Source: an uncultured Eubacterium sp. (GTDB lineage Bacteria; Bacillota; Clostridia; Lachnospirales; Lachnospiraceae). Taken from it: a DNA stretch of 8,209 nt. Made by a program: the position numbers and the translations under genes. The stretch is taken from contig URYE01000091.1 in NCBI GenBank assembly GCA_900551945.1, positions 1 through 8,209 on the forward strand. The letters are read 5' to 3'. Under the pieces are notes generated by a model, which saw only the letters and a program-made list of their open reading frames with translations, searched no databases and was not told the origin of the DNA. Of this stretch, positions 8,041 to 8,209 are shown one piece after another (position 1 is the first letter of the stretch; every line of letters begins with the position of its first letter).

Positions 8041-8071
8041 ATAAAAAGGCAACTTATATTACTAAGCTGCC
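8041..8071 (-). terminator. Intrinsic (Rho-independent) terminator downstream of the dehydratase-like gene
   Basis: Read on the minus strand, GGCAGCTTA and TAAGTTGCC form a 9-bp stem with one G-U pair and a 6-base loop (GTAATA), followed at once by TTTTT and further T/A-rich sequence. It lies 45 bases after the dehydratase-like stop and about 30 bases before the GGAGGAG site of the next gene. Transcription could therefore partly end here, with the membrane genes reached by read-through or from a promoter I cannot confidently place. Confidence 0.75.
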
Positions 8072-8116
8072 ATTTTATACAATCTACAATTTTATCTTTA
8101 GAAACAATCCGCCTAA

Positions 8117-8209
8117 TTAGATATTAGCTGCCTTTATTTCTTTTTCAACAATTGCTAAATCATTCTTAACCATTCTTTCAACTAATTCTTGGAATGATAT
8201 TTCTCTTTC
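8117..8209 (-). CDS. gmd: C-terminal end of probable GDP-mannose 4,6-dehydratase (5' part beyond the window)
   Basis: Only the last 30 codons and a TAA stop are present. The visible peptide contains ISFQELVERMVKNDL, which resembles the closing helix of GDP-mannose 4,6-dehydratase (typically SFEELV..MV..DL). That enzyme makes GDP-4-keto-6-deoxymannose from GDP-mannose, the substrate expected for the reductase encoded at 2654-3592. The match covers very little sequence, so the context carries part of the argument. An unrelated helical C-terminus is the main alternative. Confidence 0.55.
   Translation of the reverse strand, partial: EREISFQELVERMVKNDLAIVEKEIKAANI

Noticed and set aside
7999..8052. 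N-terminal extension of the membrane protein to the TTG at 8052
   Set aside because: The TTG sits in the terminator stem and lacks a binding site, while the GTG at 7998 has GGAGGAG and gives an N-terminus that lines up with the paralogue.
8023..8052. Possible promoter TTGCCT - 18 bases - TATTGT ahead of the membrane gene
   Set aside because: Both boxes match only four of six consensus bases, and the first overlaps the terminator stem. In such AT-rich DNA this is expected by chance.

Overview
The window is AT-rich and compactly coded. Every gene I can support lies on the minus strand. Codon use, strong GGAGG-type ribosome binding sites and an Asn/Ser-linked autolysin with aromatic cell-wall-binding repeats suggest a Gram-positive Clostridia-type organism. 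Lachnospiraceae is my best guess, not proven. The layout suggests part of a surface-glycopolymer (cell wall or capsular polysaccharide) locus.

In transcription order (high to low coordinates) there are five genes. (1) The last 30 codons of a gene that look like the C-terminus of GDP-mannose 4,6-dehydratase (8117-8209), followed by a hairpin/poly-U terminator (8041-8071). (2) A 745-residue polytopic membrane protein (5761-7998), whose true start is a GTG behind GGAGGAG. (3) A 698-residue polytopic membrane protein resembling GT-C glycosyltransferases (3668-5764), joined to gene 2 by an ATGA overlap. (4) A GDP-4-keto-6-deoxy-D-mannose reductase of the extended SDR family (2654-3592). (5) A secreted N-acetylglucosaminidase that starts at a TTG and runs off the left edge (1-2615), with a signal peptide, an SH3b domain, a GH73-like domain and at least 16 C-terminal wall-binding repeats.

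Taken together, genes 1 and 4 would convert GDP-mannose to GDP-D-rhamnose. The two membrane proteins between them are candidates for assembling or decorating a glycan on the outer face of the membrane. The final gene encodes a wall hydrolase whose repeats may bind that surface polymer.

The two most unusual items are gene 2 and the repeat array of gene 5. Gene 2 is a paralogue of gene 3, but it reads as two partial copies of the gene 3 architecture fused in frame: the GT-C core is missing from the first half, and the C-terminal 'SW' domain occurs twice. The repeat array has a strict 66-bp period and a higher-order A-Bn-C grammar in which n is 1, 2, 3 and 1.
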